Part shown: piece after piece, positions 1 through 6,090 of the stretch
Numbering within the stretch: the first letter of the stretch is position 1
Layout: each line of letters begins with the position of its first letter
Assembly: GCA_012510325.1 (NCBI GenBank)
Contig: JAAZIG010000067.1
Span: 1-16,079 of the forward strand
From: Bacillota bacterium
GTDB lineage: Bacteria > Bacillota > Dethiobacteria > DTU022
Direction: 5' to 3'
Length of the DNA stretch: 16,079 bases
Made by a program: the position numbers and the translations under genes
The notes under the pieces: model-generated
Databases searched by the model: none
What the model was told of the DNA's origin: nothing
The model's input: the letters and a program-made list of their open reading frames with translations, nothing else

Positions 1-608
1 AAAAGATCATCCGCGCCCTCGGTGCCGAGCTGGTGCTGACCCCGGCGGAAAAAAGTCTCGGGGGCTCTGTGGAGTATGCGCGCCGGCAGGTAGAGGACGA
101 TCCTTCTATTTTTGTGCCCCAGCAATTTGAAAACCCGGACAATCCGCTGATTCATTATCTCACTACCGCTCCCGAGATCTGGGAGCAGATGGGAGCGGAT
201 GTCGATATATTTGTCTCCGGCCTCGGCAGCGGGGGTACGCTCTGCGGCGTCGGCCGGTTTCTCAAGGAAAAAAATCCGGAAATACTCGTCGTCGCCGTCG
301 AGCCGAAAAATGTCTCGGCACTGCTGGGCCACGAACCCGGACTGCACAAAATACAGGGTATCGGCGACGGTTTCGTGCCCCCGGTGCTCGATACCAGCCT
401 GGTGGATGAGGTCTTCGAGGTAAGCGACGAGGATGCCATTGAGACAGCCCGGAACCTGGCGAAAAAACAGGGCCTGCTTGTGGGAACTTCTTCGGGGGCC
501 AATGTCTGGGCCTCCAGCAGGGCCGCGCAGCTGTACGGCCTGGAAAAGAGGGTGGCCACCATCCTGGCGGACCGGGCGGAGCGCTATTTTAGCACGGCGC
601 TGATCTAG
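1..608 (+). CDS. cysK: Cysteine synthase (O-acetylserine sulfhydrylase), 3' part
   Basis: This is a PLP-dependent enzyme making L-cysteine from O-acetylserine and sulfide in the cytoplasm. The reading frame is open from base 3, so the start lies outside the window. About 201 C-terminal residues are present out of the roughly 300-310 usual for the family, and the N-terminal PLP lysine region is missing. Visible landmarks are the Gly-rich PLP-phosphate loop GLGSGGTLCGVGRF (bases 219-260), the conserved EPK segment, KIQGIGDGFVP, the TSSGAN segment whose serine normally contacts the PLP ring nitrogen, and the terminal ERYFSTALI, which resembles CysK ends. The stop is TAG at 606-608. The DUF364 gene follows after 48 nt with its own ribosome binding site, so they may be co-transcribed. 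The family call is firm. CysK versus CysM or another sulfhydrylase is less certain because the N-terminal half is absent. Confidence 0.9.
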   Translation, partial: KIIRALGAELVLTPAEKSLGGSVEYARRQVEDDPSIFVPQQFENPDNPLIHYLTTAPEIWEQMGADVDIFVSGLGSGGTLCGVGRFLKEKNPEILVVAVEPKNVSALLGHEPGLHKIQGIGDGFVPPVLDTSLVDEVFEVSDEDAIETARNLAKKQGLLVGTSSGANVWASSRAAQLYGLEKRVATILADRAERYFSTALI

Positions 609-656
609 GGCCCCGCTGCTCCCGCCCGAAACAAGATCACTTGAGGAGAAGATTAC

Positions 657-1400
657 ATGGATCAGAAGGAATTTTATCAGGAACTGACGGCCAAGTTTAG
701 CGCCTTGATTCAGGAAAACGCTCTCTTGAATGAAAGGATCGAAGTGCGCGGCAGGATTTTGGAGCCCGGCGAAGCCATCGGCACGCCGCAGCGAAAGGAT
801 TTTCCCCTGCTCAAGGGAAAGGAAAAACTGATGGAGGCGGTTTTCAGGGGAGCAAAGGGACAGGCTTTTACCGATATGCCGGAAAACTTTGCCGGCACTC
901 TCCGCGAAATTGCCGGCCGTCCTCTGAAGACGAATTACGACCGGGCGGTCTTGATCTCCAGCATCAATGCGGTCTGCAACTACCTGAAAGTCTCGCAAAA
1001 CAATATTCACTGCAAAAATGAGGAACCGGAAGAGTGCGCCGCCGCTCTGGCGCTGAGCATAAAAGAGGAATTTGGTTCCCCGAAGATCGCTTTTGTCGGC
1101 TATCAGCCGGCGATGATCCAGGAGCTTGCCGGACAGTTTGAAATGAGAGTGGTGGACCTGGATGAGGACAATATCGGCGAAGTGAAATACGGTGTCAGGA
1201 TTGAGGACGGCCGCGCCGACATCGCCGGGCTTCTGGACTGGAGCGATCTTGTCCTGGCGACGGGAAGCAGCGTGATCAACGGGACCATCGTTAACTTTCT
1301 CCCCGAAAAAACCGGCAAGCCGGCAATCTTTTATGGGACAACAGTTGCGGGAACAGCCGCGCTGATGGGGTTGCGCAAATTTTGCTACAAAGGGCTCTAA
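657..1400 (+). CDS. DUF364 / putative heavy-metal chelation domain protein
   Basis: A 247-residue soluble protein with no signal peptide or membrane segment. The start is ATG 657, with GAGGAG (643-648) 8 nt upstream. It resembles the DUF4213/DUF364 family: an N-terminal enolase-like part (about residues 1-100, with RGRILEPGEAIGTP) followed by a Rossmann-like part (IAFVGYQPAM, then LDWSDLVLATGSSVINGT, then FYGTTVAGTAALMG). A structure of a Desulfitobacterium member led to the proposal that the family handles heavy metals, but no reaction has been established. Its position between cysK and a molybdate/tungstate transporter with a Moco-type riboswitch makes a role in Mo/W or cofactor handling attractive, but that is inference. 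Length and motifs look complete. There is no clear terminator after the stop; 1401-1528 shows only a G+C-rich stretch without a T-run. Confidence 0.8.
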   Translation: MDQKEFYQELTAKFSALIQENALLNERIEVRGRILEPGEAIGTPQRKDFPLLKGKEKLMEAVFRGAKGQAFTDMPENFAGTLREIAGRPLKTNYDRAVLISSINAVCNYLKVSQNNIHCKNEEPEECAAALALSIKEEFGSPKIAFVGYQPAMIQELAGQFEMRVVDLDEDNIGEVKYGVRIEDGRADIAGLLDWSDLVLATGSSVINGTIVNFLPEKTGKPAIFYGTTVAGTAALMGLRKFCYKGL

Positions 1401-1528
1401 AATAAGTTTTTCCCGGCGGGGCGGTGCCGGTAAGGCGGATGCCGGGGTCCAACAAACGGCAAGATCACCGCACGCCGGAGGAAGGATATCCCTGGATAGG
1501 TAGCGAATAATTAGAGAACTGAAAATAA

Positions 1529-1550
1529 GGCCCGGCGCATCTGCCGGCCC
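1529..1550 (+). other. G+C-rich hairpin just upstream of the riboswitch
   Basis: GGCCCGGC (1529-1536) faces GCCGGCCC (1543-1550) across a 6-nt loop. The pairing is a 5-bp core (CGGC plus neighbouring C/G), one mismatch and two closing pairs. There is no T-run after it. It could be a terminator remnant of the cysK-DUF364 unit or a 5' leader hairpin preceding the aptamer; the sequence does not decide. The surrounding gene-free stretch 1401-1559 holds nothing else I can name, and I do not see a convincing promoter there. Confidence 0.35.
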
Positions 1551-1559
1551 GACATCAAA

Positions 1560-1662
1560 GACACTCCGAGCCTTCACGCCTAAACTCTCTTGAGCACCGG
1601 CGTGCTGGACGTTAGGGTGTGGCGGGAAACGGCTGCGCCTCTCACTACTTGGAAAGGAGTGA
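1560..1662 (+). ncRNA. Moco/Tuco-type (molybdenum/tungsten cofactor) riboswitch aptamer
   Basis: The closing stem pairs CACTCC (1562-1567) with GGAGTG (1656-1661). The 5' strand continues into GAGCC, and the 3' strand is preceded by the CTTGGAAAGG signature; both resemble the conserved ends of the E. coli moaA Moco element as I recall it (CUAGCC and CUGGAAAGG). Inside, ACGCCTAA (from about 1576) pairs with TTAGGGTGT (1612-1620) with one bulge. AGCAC (1593-1597) and GTGCT (1602-1606) make a small hairpin, and GGCG (1621-1624) pairs with CGCC (1636-1639) just before CTC. The element is about 100 nt, shorter than the E. coli one, and its inner arm is a single small hairpin. Compact versions were proposed to sense tungsten cofactor. 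Its place upstream of modABC is typical of the class. Confidence 0.8.
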
Positions 1663-1681
1663 GCTTTACCATATCCTGACG

Positions 1682-1723
1682 ACCGGAGCCAAATTGCCAG
1701 CAAAAGGATCTCCGGTTGTTTTC
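1682..1723 (+). promoter_or_regulatory. Hairpin after the aptamer, possible expression platform
   Basis: ACCGGAG (1682-1688) and CTCCGGT (1710-1716) are perfect 7-bp complements around a 21-nt loop. They are followed by a T-rich TGTTTTC (1717-1723). It lies 20 nt after the aptamer closing stem, where an expression platform is expected. The long loop and interrupted T-run make it a weak terminator on its own. It may be one of two alternative structures together with the hairpin at 1770-1799. Confidence 0.4.
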
Positions 1724-1769
1724 ATGTTCAAGCGGAATGATGAGCATGACCCGGCAGCGAATCGAATTG

Positions 1770-1799
1770 GCAGAGAGAGCACCCTTCTGCGGTTTTTTT
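1770..1799 (+). terminator. Candidate intrinsic terminator/attenuator in the modA leader
   Basis: GCAGAG (1770-1775) can pair with TTCTGC (1785-1790), using one G-T pair, over a 9-nt loop. The stem is followed by GG and then seven T residues (1793-1799), which is the layout of a Rho-independent terminator. It is 120 nt upstream of modA and downstream of the riboswitch, so cofactor-dependent termination is a reasonable inference. The rest of the leader to 1908 shows no other clear element. Confidence 0.5.
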
Positions 1800-1921
1800 A
1801 AAGCGGCCTGCGCGGTAAATTAGATATGAGCAGGAGGAGCTTTCCGTCCGGCGGTTCTGCTTAAGACTCAAATAATTCGGAAGGTAACGGGGAGTGTCAA
1901 CAAAAACTGGAGGATGATGGA

Positions 1922-2707
1922 ATGAGAAAAAAACATCTGACTAAGTTTGTCGGCGGTATCGCTCTGCTCGCCCTGATGATTATGGCCTTGGGCGGATGTG
2001 CCCCGGCAGAGAAGGACGAGGTTACCCTGAATCTCTCGGTGGCGGCCAGCCTCACCGATGCCATGGAGGAGCTTGCCGAGCTGTACAAAGACGAGCAGGC
2101 CCATGTCACCATCGAGTTCAACTTCGGCTCTTCGGGAGCGCTGCAGCAGCAGATCGAGCAGGGAGCCCCCGCTGACATTTTCATGTCGGCCGCTTCCAAG
2201 CAGATGAATGAGCTCGAGGAAAAAGAGCTGCTGCTTGACGGGACCAGGGTCGATCTGCTGCAAAATGAGCTCGTTTTGGTGGTGCCCAAGGGGTTTGCCG
2301 GAGTCGAGGAATTCGGGGATCTGACCGCTGATGAGATCGAGCTCATCGCCATCGGCGATCCCGAATCCGTCCCCGCAGGGAAGTACGCCCAGGAAGCCTT
2401 CACCAGCCTCGGCCTCTGGGAGGCGCTCGAAGGGAAGCTGATGCTCAGCAAAGATGTCCGTGAGGTGCTGGCCTACGTCGAGACCGAAGCGGTTCAGGCC
2501 GGCGCGGTTTACCGCACCGACGCCCTTATCTCGGACAAGGTCGAAGTGGCTGCCGCCGCTCCCGAAGGCTCCCACGCCCCGGTGACCTACCCCGTTGCGG
2601 TGCTCAAGGACAGCAAGAATCAGGAAGAGGCGAAAGCGCTGCTGAAGTATCTGACCGGTAAGAAGGCCAAAGAGATCTTTGAAAAGTACGGTTTTAAACC
2701 TCTTTAA
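1922..2707 (+). CDS. modA: Molybdate/tungstate ABC transporter substrate-binding lipoprotein
   Basis: This is the extracytoplasmic oxyanion-binding component of the Mod transporter, 261 residues, matching family length. The start is ATG 1922 with GGAGG (1909-1913) 8 nt upstream. The N-terminus is a lipoprotein signal: a basic MRKKHLTK start, a hydrophobic core, and the lipobox ALGGC with Cys26 as the likely lipidation site. That suits a Gram-positive cell surface. Mature landmarks are SVAASLTDAM (Ser43), FNFGSSGAL (Ser70/Ser71), GAPADIFMSA, GDPESVPAGKYA and GAVYRTDA (Tyr197), which correspond to the oxyanion-contacting positions of ModA proteins. It precedes modB and modC, separated from modB by 183 nt that include a stable hairpin. 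The riboswitch in its leader probably controls it. Whether the substrate is molybdate or tungstate cannot be read from sequence by eye. Confidence 0.93.
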   Translation: MRKKHLTKFVGGIALLALMIMALGGCAPAEKDEVTLNLSVAASLTDAMEELAELYKDEQAHVTIEFNFGSSGALQQQIEQGAPADIFMSAASKQMNELEEKELLLDGTRVDLLQNELVLVVPKGFAGVEEFGDLTADEIELIAIGDPESVPAGKYAQEAFTSLGLWEALEGKLMLSKDVREVLAYVETEAVQAGAVYRTDALISDKVEVAAAAPEGSHAPVTYPVAVLKDSKNQEEAKALLKYLTGKKAKEIFEKYGFKPL

Positions 2708-2734
2708 ACGCCGGCACCCTTAAATGGAATAGCC

Positions 2735-2773
2735 CCGCTGCCCCTCCCGCTGTCGTCAGCGGGAGGGCAGCGG
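2735..2773 (+). other. Stable intercistronic hairpin between modA and modB
   Basis: The arm 2735-2752 (beginning CCGCTGCC, ending CCCGCTG) pairs with 2757-2773 (CAGCGGGAG then GGCAGCGG). The stem is 17 bp with one extra bulged C and a TCGT loop (2753-2756). It starts 27 nt after the modA stop. No T-run follows, so it is not a standard terminator. Hairpins of this kind commonly stabilise the upstream mRNA against 3' exonucleases, which would fit making more binding protein than permease. That role is inferred. Confidence 0.7.
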
Positions 2774-2890
2774 CAGTGAATTTGGTTGTCCAGTAAGGGG
2801 GAGTTACTCTGGAAGCCGTCTTGTTTCAGCAGAGCTTTCCCTTGCTGCGCGGTGATGGGCCACTAAAAATTTCATAAGCGGAGACGATGC

Positions 2891-3568
2891 ATGGCTGAAC
2901 TTGATCTGATCCCGGTGTGGATCTCACTTAAAACCGCCTCTATCTCAACGATATTTACCTTCTTTCTGGGGCTCGCCGCCGCCCGCTGGATCGCCTATTA
3001 CCGCGGCCGGGGCAAAGGTCTCATCGACGGGCTCTTTACCCTGCCCCTGGTCTTGCCGCCAACGGTGCTGGGGTTTGCCCTGCTGCTGCTCTTCGGAAAG
3101 CACGGGCCCCTGGGCAAGTTGCTGCTCAAGATGGGGACAACGGTGATCTTCTCGTGGTGGGCCACCGTCATCGCCTCCACTGTGGTCGCCTTCCCGCTGA
3201 TGTACCAGACAGCGCGGGGAGCCTTTGAGCAGATCGAACCCAATATCGAAAGCGCCGCCCGGACCCTGGGCGCCTCCGAGTGGGCCACATTCTGGCGGGT
3301 GACTGTCCCCCTGGCCTGGCCGGGGATCATGGCCGGGATCATTCTCTCCTTTGCCCGCTCTCTCGGAGAATTCGGAGCCACCCTGATGATTGCCGGCAAT
3401 ATCCCCGGGAAAACGCAAACCATCCCCCTGGCGATCTATTTTGCCGTCGCCGCAGGAAACAATGCCAAGGCCCTGGGCTGGGTCTCGGTGATTATGGTCA
3501 TCTCGCTGGTCTCGATCCTTTTGCTCAACTACTGGAAACGGAATGTCCATCTCTACATGAAACACTGA
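2891..3568 (+). CDS. modB: Molybdate/tungstate ABC transporter permease
   Basis: This is the membrane subunit of the Mod importer, 225 residues, typical length. Several hydrophobic segments are visible, roughly residues 15-33, 50-68, 86-106, 141-156 and 195-213. The cytoplasmic EAA-type coupling loop that contacts ModC is clear: ESAARTLGAS (about 120-129) through WRVTVPLAWPGI and FARSLGEFGAT (to about 164). The start is ATG 2891; GGAG (2880-2883) is 7 nt upstream. An ATG at 2887 is out of frame and closes within a few codons. modC begins 13 nt after the stop, so the two are surely co-transcribed. ModB and the permeases of tungstate systems look alike, so the metal is undecided. Confidence 0.93.
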   Translation: MAELDLIPVWISLKTASISTIFTFFLGLAAARWIAYYRGRGKGLIDGLFTLPLVLPPTVLGFALLLLFGKHGPLGKLLLKMGTTVIFSWWATVIASTVVAFPLMYQTARGAFEQIEPNIESAARTLGASEWATFWRVTVPLAWPGIMAGIILSFARSLGEFGATLMIAGNIPGKTQTIPLAIYFAVAAGNNAKALGWVSVIMVISLVSILLLNYWKRNVHLYMKH

Positions 3569-3581
3569 CTTCCGGGAGGTC

Positions 3582-4667
3582 ATGATCTTGCTAGAAGTGA
3601 AAATAGATAAAACGCTCCCCGGATTCAACCTGAAGGTCGCCTTCTCCATGGATCAGGAGATCCTTTCCATAGTCGGCCCCTCCGGCAGCGGCAAGAGCCT
3701 GACCCTGCAGTGCATCTCCGGACTGATGGTACCGGAGGAGGGCTATATCAACGTAAACGGCAGGGTCCTCTTCGACTCGTCCAGGAGGATCAACCTGCCC
3801 CCGCAGAAGCGGAAGATCGGCTATGTCTTCCAGAACTATGCCCTCTTTCCCCACCTGAGCGTATTCGATAATGTCGCCTTTGGTATCTCCAGGCAGAACC
3901 GCACCGAGATCGAGACCCGGGTCTCCTATCTGCTGGAGAAGATGCGCCTCGGCGACTACAAAGAGCGCTACCCCCGCCATCTCTCCGGCGGACAGCAGCA
4001 GCGGGTGGCCCTGGCCCGGGCGCTCGCCCCCGAGCCGGCGATCCTCCTCCTGGACGAGCCCTTTTCCGCCCTCGATACCCAGGTTCGGGGACAGCTGGAG
4101 AGAGAGCTCTTGACGATACATGAGTTCTACAAGGGCAACATCATCTTCGTATCTCACAATTTGGAAGAGGCCTACCGCTTGAGCTCGCAGATCGCCGTTT
4201 ACGAGGCCGGGCGAATCCTGCAGTTCGGCCCGAAAAGTGCCCTGATCAACGCCCCCGCCAGCAAGGCGGTGGCCACCCTGACAGGAGCGAGAAACCTGGC
4301 CGAAGGGGTCATCGAAAGTCTCGACAACCACCAGGCCACCGTCCTGGTAACGGATTGGAATGAGCGGTTCCTGATCAGCCTTTCTTCTGCGAACAGCTAT
4401 CGCCCAAAGCAGCGCGTTACCGTCGGGATCAGGCCTGAGTATGTCTGCATCATCCGGGAGCGCTCCTGTGAAAACATGCTCCGGGCGACAGTGGTGGAAG
4501 CGGTGGACGGGATTTCCACCTACACCTACCGGTTCAAGGCCTTAAACGGCCTGGAAAAAGAGTTTCACCTGGAGTCCGAGGTCTCCAAGCTCTCCGCCGC
4601 CTTTATCCCCGCCGGGGAGAGCTGCTGCCTGCAGCTGCCCGCCAACCGCATCTTCATAATCGAATAG
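3582..4667 (+). CDS. modC: Molybdate/tungstate ABC transporter ATPase
   Basis: This cytoplasmic ATPase, 361 residues, powers ModB. The ABC domain carries Walker A GPSGSGKS (residues 32-39), the Q-loop in FQNYALFPHL (Gln84), signature LSGGQQQR (134-141), Walker B ILLLDEP (154-160), a D-loop SALD and the switch His192 in FVSHN. Residues from about 230 onward form the C-terminal TOBE/Mop-like region typical of ModC. That region can bind oxyanion and give substrate inhibition in relatives. The start is uncertain: ATG 3582 is only 2 nt after GGGAGG (3574-3579), whereas the in-frame TTG at 3588 is 8 nt away and would remove two residues. It is the last gene of the modABC operon and faces the convergent hydrolase gene. 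Confidence 0.93.
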   Translation: MILLEVKIDKTLPGFNLKVAFSMDQEILSIVGPSGSGKSLTLQCISGLMVPEEGYINVNGRVLFDSSRRINLPPQKRKIGYVFQNYALFPHLSVFDNVAFGISRQNRTEIETRVSYLLEKMRLGDYKERYPRHLSGGQQQRVALARALAPEPAILLLDEPFSALDTQVRGQLERELLTIHEFYKGNIIFVSHNLEEAYRLSSQIAVYEAGRILQFGPKSALINAPASKAVATLTGARNLAEGVIESLDNHQATVLVTDWNERFLISLSSANSYRPKQRVTVGIRPEYVCIIRERSCENMLRATVVEAVDGISTYTYRFKALNGLEKEFHLESEVSKLSAAFIPAGESCCLQLPANRIFIIE

Positions 4668-4687
4668 CGATCCCTCCAGCGGATCGC
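4667..4687 (+). terminator. Hairpin at the end of modC
   Basis: GCGATCC (4667-4673) and GGATCGC (4681-4687) are perfect 7-bp complements around a 7-nt loop, beginning at the last base of the modC stop codon. No T-run follows, so termination is only suggested by position in the 74-nt convergent gap before the next gene. Confidence 0.35.
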
Positions 4688-4741
4688 GCCGCCTTCCGGA
4701 ATGACCGCTTACGGCCCCGACAGTGCTCCTTCTACAGCCTT

Positions 4742-5512
4742 CTACAGCGCTATCGTCCTCAAAGGCTCCGGAAGAACGATGCCAATGCCGGGGAAGTTCT
4801 CTGTAACCGCATCGACAAAGGGCTGCACCTCCACCGGGCTGGAGACCGGGGGGAAAGAGTCGTCGAAATGATGGAGGTAGATGGTCTTCGGCTGAATGCG
4901 GCGGATGAACGGTAAGGCATAGGAAACCAGATCGGAGCGGCCCTGATAGGGAATAGTGAGAATATCCACCTCTTCAGGGTAGCGCTCATCTTCATCCAGG
5001 CTCAGGCTGCCCAGATGGAGCACTCTTTTCCCTGCAGCTTCGATGAGAAAGACCAGCACTTCCCCCTTGGGATAGCGCACCGCTCCCTTAAGCAGTGCTC
5101 CCAAATTGCGGCGGTACGAGATCACCCGCCGGTTGAACAGAGTCTGCAGGATAAGCTTGAGGTCAAAGCGGATATGCTCTCCTTTAAAGGCGGTCACCTT
5201 GAACGGACCCCGCTCAACCGGCTTGCCCGGCTGGAGCACGGTGATATCCCTGATATCTACCCCCTCCCGGAGAAGAGTCTCTGCCGCCACCTCCGAACAG
5301 AATACCGGCCCTCCGCCGGCGGCAACCACCTGCGGCACATCGATGAGGTGATCGAAATGGCCGTGGGTGATGAAGATATCCCCGCAGCCGGCCAGCTCCG
5401 AAAGATCAGGCCTGGGCAGCTCCCGGTTCATCGGGAAAAATGGATCGAAAAGAATTGTCTTTCCTTCTGCTGAGAAAACTAGAGTGGCTGTACCGTACCA
5501 TTTTACCTCCAT
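4742..5512 (-). CDS. Metallo-beta-lactamase-fold hydrolase
   Basis: A 256-residue protein with no signal peptide. It starts MEVKWYGTATLVFS and carries the metal-binding motif THGHFDHL (His50, His52, Asp54, His55) of the metallo-beta-lactamase superfamily. Later are VLHLGSLS and a closing YLHHFDDSF, which could supply further metal ligands. The opening (WYGTATLVF followed by ILFDPFF) is like the UPF0173/UlaG-type 'L-ascorbate-6-phosphate lactonase-like' branch, whose substrates are mostly unknown, so I give no gene symbol. The start is well placed: on the minus strand AAAGGAG (5526-5520) lies 7 nt before the ATG at 5512-5510. It is convergent with modC and divergent from the cas operon, with about 950 nt between its start and cas3. 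Nothing ties it functionally to either neighbour. Confidence 0.8.
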   Translation of the reverse strand: MEVKWYGTATLVFSAEGKTILFDPFFPMNRELPRPDLSELAGCGDIFITHGHFDHLIDVPQVVAAGGGPVFCSEVAAETLLREGVDIRDITVLQPGKPVERGPFKVTAFKGEHIRFDLKLILQTLFNRRVISYRRNLGALLKGAVRYPKGEVLVFLIEAAGKRVLHLGSLSLDEDERYPEEVDILTIPYQGRSDLVSYALPFIRRIQPKTIYLHHFDDSFPPVSSPVEVQPFVDAVTENFPGIGIVLPEPLRTIAL

Positions 5513-5593
5513 TGCTGCTCTCCTTTCTGCCGGAACAATCGGCTTCAGGTGCAGGGAAGAAATAAAATGAAAAGATTGCCCCGGAAATAAAAT

Positions 5594-5654
5594 TAGAATA
5601 TAATCACTATTTCTTTAACCAAACCAGCAGTTCCTGTTAAAGGGGTGGTTAAAG
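5594..5654 (-). promoter_or_regulatory. Possible promoter/operator of the hydrolase gene, with GTTAAAG repeats
   Basis: CTTTAACCA (5613-5621) is the perfect 9-bp inverse of TGGTTAAAG (5646-5654). A further GTTAAAG sits at 5636-5642, so the heptamer occurs three times in 42 bp, once inverted. On the minus strand a weak promoter can be drawn with TTGGTT (5622-5617) as -35 and TATTCT about 16 nt later as -10. The repeats overlap that region and would suit a repressor or activator site. Promoter matches are poor (3/6 and 4/6), so only the repeats are solid. Confidence 0.35.
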
Positions 5655-5803
5655 ACAAGCTGATGGCGTTTGTACTCACAAGATCATGAGAGGAAGCTAA
5701 TCATTTTTCAAGAAGCTAAAATGGTCTGTACTTGCAGCGTGGCTAATGCTGATAACGCCACATAAAAGGATTTTTACCTTATAATTATCTATTTTGATAT
5801 TAT

Positions 5804-5968
5804 ATGCCGAGAGCAAAGCACAAAAGGTCTTGTTGTTTTGCAGTAGTTTATGATGTAAATAAGGTAAAATTGAAAAATTTGATGGGGTTTACAGGCGAAT
5901 TGTGTCTTGTTTGTAGCAGGAAAATGGTGCATTATGTAGAAGATAATTACTATAATTGCCATATGTGA
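5804..5968 (+). CDS. Possible 54-residue Cys-containing small protein
   Basis: An ATG frame of 54 codons in the A+T-rich gap, with a basic MPRAKHKR start and C-terminal GELCLVCSRKMVHY, then NYYNCHM before TGA. CxxC followed about 14 residues later by Cys-His resembles half of a zinc ribbon. In the next frame, right at the stop, the sequence reads CDCDMMAKY, so a single-base frameshift would extend the Cys-rich knuckle by about 15 residues. No ribosome binding site is visible upstream of the ATG, though TATAAT occurs at 5780-5785. I do not recognise a family. It could be a small zinc-binding protein, the remnant of one, or chance. Confidence 0.3.
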   Translation: MPRAKHKRSCCFAVVYDVNKVKLKNLMGFTGELCLVCSRKMVHYVEDNYYNCHM

Positions 5969-5985
5969 TTGCGATATGATGGCAA
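5956..5985 (+). repeat. Inverted repeat TTGCCAT/ATGGCAA
   Basis: TTGCCAT (5956-5962) and ATGGCAA (5979-5985) are perfect 7-bp complements 16 nt apart, with further ATAT on both sides of the loop. It overlaps the end of the small Cys-containing frame. No T-run follows. It could be an operator or an mRNA hairpin. Confidence 0.4.
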
Positions 5986-6022
5986 AGTATAGCGCACTTG
6001 GTTTGGGGTGAATCTTAGCTGC

Positions 6023-6040
6023 AAAATGGTAAACCATTTT
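6023..6040 (+). promoter_or_regulatory. Palindromic operator-like site AAAATGGT-AA-ACCATTTT
   Basis: AAAATGGT (6023-6030) and ACCATTTT (6033-6040) are perfect 8-bp inverted half-sites with a 2-bp centre, a layout typical of dimeric regulators. The same half-site AAAATGGT also occurs at 5718-5725 and 5921-5928. It lies about 420 nt before cas3 on the unannotated side of the locus. The binding protein is unknown. Confidence 0.45.
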
Positions 6041-6090
6041 ATCCATACAGCGAAGGTTTCCCATAAATTGCCGGATAACAGCTTTACGTA

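Noticed and set aside
155..562. Long antisense frames opposite cysK, mod and cas genes
   Set aside because: They are mirrors of well-supported coding sequence in G+C-rich DNA and carry no domain motifs of their own.
1619..1801. 60-codon open frame in the modA leader
   Set aside because: It begins inside the riboswitch aptamer and runs through both leader hairpins. The RNA structures explain the sequence better, and there is no ribosome binding site at its start.
5693..5719. Direct repeat GAAGCTAA, two copies 19 nt apart
   Set aside because: Too short and too few copies to be called an iteron set, and there is no replication gene nearby.
5664..5759. TGGCGTT and AACGCCA inverted pair, each after GCTGAT
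   Set aside because: The arms are only 7 bp and about 80 nt apart in a repeat-rich gap; no coherent function or structure follows.
5789..6064. 91-codon minus-strand frame in the intergenic gap
   Set aside because: It lies opposite the Cys-containing small frame, has no ribosome binding site, no recognisable motif, and an A+T-driven composition rich in Ile, Tyr and His. It could be a remnant but there is nothing to support it.
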